In this document: positions 37,736 through 38,135 of the stretch, piece after piece
Position numbering within the stretch: position 1 is the first letter of the stretch
Layout: every line of letters begins with the position of its first letter
Translations under genes and position numbers: made by a program
NCBI RefSeq assembly: GCF_017483025.1
Contig: NZ_JAFUMA010000085.1
Location: forward strand, 1 to 38,135
DNA length: 38,135 bases
Direction: 5' to 3'
Source: Anaerotignum sp.
GTDB lineage: Bacteria; Bacillota; Clostridia; Lachnospirales; Anaerotignaceae
Notes under the pieces: model-generated
Told to the model about the DNA's origin: nothing
Seen by the model: the letters and a program-made list of their open reading frames with translations, nothing else
Databases searched by the model: none

Positions 37736-37771
37736 AATAACTGTCGCTGCTGATTGGCATGTCGAAAAATG
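37712..37771. repeat. Perfect 15-bp inverted repeat spanning rRNA promoter P1
   Basis: CATTTTTCGACATGC (37712-37726) is the exact reverse complement of 37757-37771, with 30 bases between. The left arm fills most of the P1 spacer, the right arm lies about 15-30 bases downstream of the expected start. Confidence 0.9.
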
Positions 37772-37814
37772 GAATATCAAAAAGGTCAACAGCGAATGTA
37801 TTGAAAGAAAAACA

Positions 37815-37843
37815 TTGACAAGCGGGGCTGGAGATGATATACT
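37815..37843 (+). promoter_or_regulatory. rRNA promoter P2
   Basis: TTGACA (37815-37820), 17-base spacer, TATACT (37838-37843). TCGCTG follows at 37849-37854. Confidence 0.85.
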
Positions 37844-37872
37844 AACTTTCGCTGACAAGAACAGCAACAAAA

Positions 37873-37911
37873 AAGCACAAAAAAAGATTTGAAAAATCAA
37901 AAAAAGTGCTT
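37873..37911. repeat. Inverted repeat with A-tracts between P2 and P3
   Basis: AAGCAC (37873-37878) and GTGCTT (37906-37911) enclose two A7 tracts around a small GATTT/AAATC hairpin. The right arm overlaps the first two bases of the P3 -35 hexamer. The A-tracts sit where an UP element for P3 would be. Confidence 0.65.
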
Positions 37912-37938
37912 GACAGGAAAATGAAGATTTGATAAAAT
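37910..37938 (+). promoter_or_regulatory. rRNA promoter P3
   Basis: TTGACA (37910-37915), 17-base spacer, TAAAAT (37933-37938). TCGCTG follows at 37944-37949. It is the promoter nearest to the 16S gene. Confidence 0.85.
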
Positions 37939-37962
37939 AATCTTCGCTGCTGAAAAAGCAGA

Positions 37963-37984
37963 TTGATCCTTGAAAACTGAACAA
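37963..37984 (+). promoter_or_regulatory. boxA-like antitermination site of the rRNA leader
   Basis: TTGATCCTTGAAAACTGAAC resembles the boxA region (CTTTGAAAACT-AACA type) found before 16S and 23S genes in Firmicutes, where NusB and NusE bind. The match is by recollection of the pattern. Confidence 0.6.
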
Positions 37985-38054
37985 TGGATATGAAACACAC
38001 AACCCATAGTCAATTCAAGCAAACGGAAACGAATGCTAAATAGACAAGAGTTTG

Positions 38055-38095
38055 CTAGTTTAGAAAAAACTAGATTAGCCAGATACGAAACTGGC
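38055..38095 (+). other. Two hairpins in the 16S rRNA leader
   Basis: CTAGTTT (38055-38061) pairs with AAACTAG (38067-38073), and GCCAG (38078-38082) pairs with CTGGC (38091-38095). They lie just before mature 16S rRNA and probably belong to the precursor that RNases trim. Confidence 0.6.
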
Positions 38096-38107
38096 AGGTT
38101 TAAACTT

Positions 38108-38135
38108 TAATATAAGAGTTTGATCCTGGCTCAGG
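38108..38135 (+). rRNA. 16S ribosomal RNA, first 28 bases
   Basis: The end of the window has GAGTTTGATCCTGGCTCAGG (38116-38135), the universal 5' sequence of bacterial 16S rRNA. Aligning this to E. coli numbering puts base 1 near 38108. Three promoters and boxA upstream agree with an rRNA operon. Confidence 0.95.

Overview
The window reads as a chromosomal segment of a strictly anaerobic, moderately low-GC Gram-positive bacterium of the class Clostridia. The evidence is two [FeFe]-hydrogenase genes, a hybrid cluster protein, a type III glutamine synthetase next to an ANTAR regulator (the clostridial NitR arrangement), strong AGGAGG-type ribosome binding sites, sigma-A promoters of the TTGACA-N17-TATAAT kind and a purine riboswitch. 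I cannot name a genus. The window opens inside an O-acetylhomoserine sulfhydrylase gene and ends 28 bases into a 16S rRNA gene.

Layout. 1-2453: two PLP-dependent sulfur amino acid enzymes. 2627-4219: a purine riboswitch with an intrinsic terminator ahead of an FAD-dependent dehydrogenase. 4332-5932: a convergent cstA transporter gene. 5933-6361: an AT-rich gap. 6362-13559: a self-contained transcription unit of three genes with its own promoter and terminator, led by a 1609-residue protein that joins HD, HEAT-like, nucleotidyltransferase, acetyltransferase-like and phosphoribosyltransferase-like segments. Its partners are a lactate/malate-dehydrogenase-like protein and a flavodoxin-fold protein. 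I do not recognise this as a described system. 13616-14536: an ANTAR regulator gene and, divergent from it, a leader RNA with two ANTAR-type hexaloop hairpins, each overlapping its own terminator. 14559-29829: a ten-gene unit glnN-asnB-purC-purA-purB-pyrG-purF-carA-carB-nadE with gaps of 33 bases or less, closed by a terminator. 29899-32315: divergent hcp and a Crp/Fnr-family regulator gene sharing one perfect 16-bp operator. 32441-36012: an electron-transfer flavoprotein and a CpI-like [FeFe]-hydrogenase. 36082-37356: a scar in which the frameshifted tail of an M20 amidohydrolase gene is joined to an N-terminally truncated second [FeFe]-hydrogenase. 37708-38135: three tandem rRNA promoters, boxA, leader hairpins and the start of 16S rRNA.

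How the parts work together. The central operon makes glutamine (GlnN) and spends glutamine, ammonia or aspartate nitrogen on asparagine, AMP, CTP, phosphoribosylamine, carbamoyl phosphate and NAD. Placing all of this behind an ANTAR-controlled terminator would couple nucleotide, asparagine and NAD synthesis to nitrogen status in one step. The hydrogenase pair would exchange electrons between NAD(P)H and H2. Hcp and its regulator would handle nitrosative stress. The three-gene unit at 6417-13518 carries nucleotide, pyridine-nucleotide and flavin-type folds and is the best candidate for an undescribed system.
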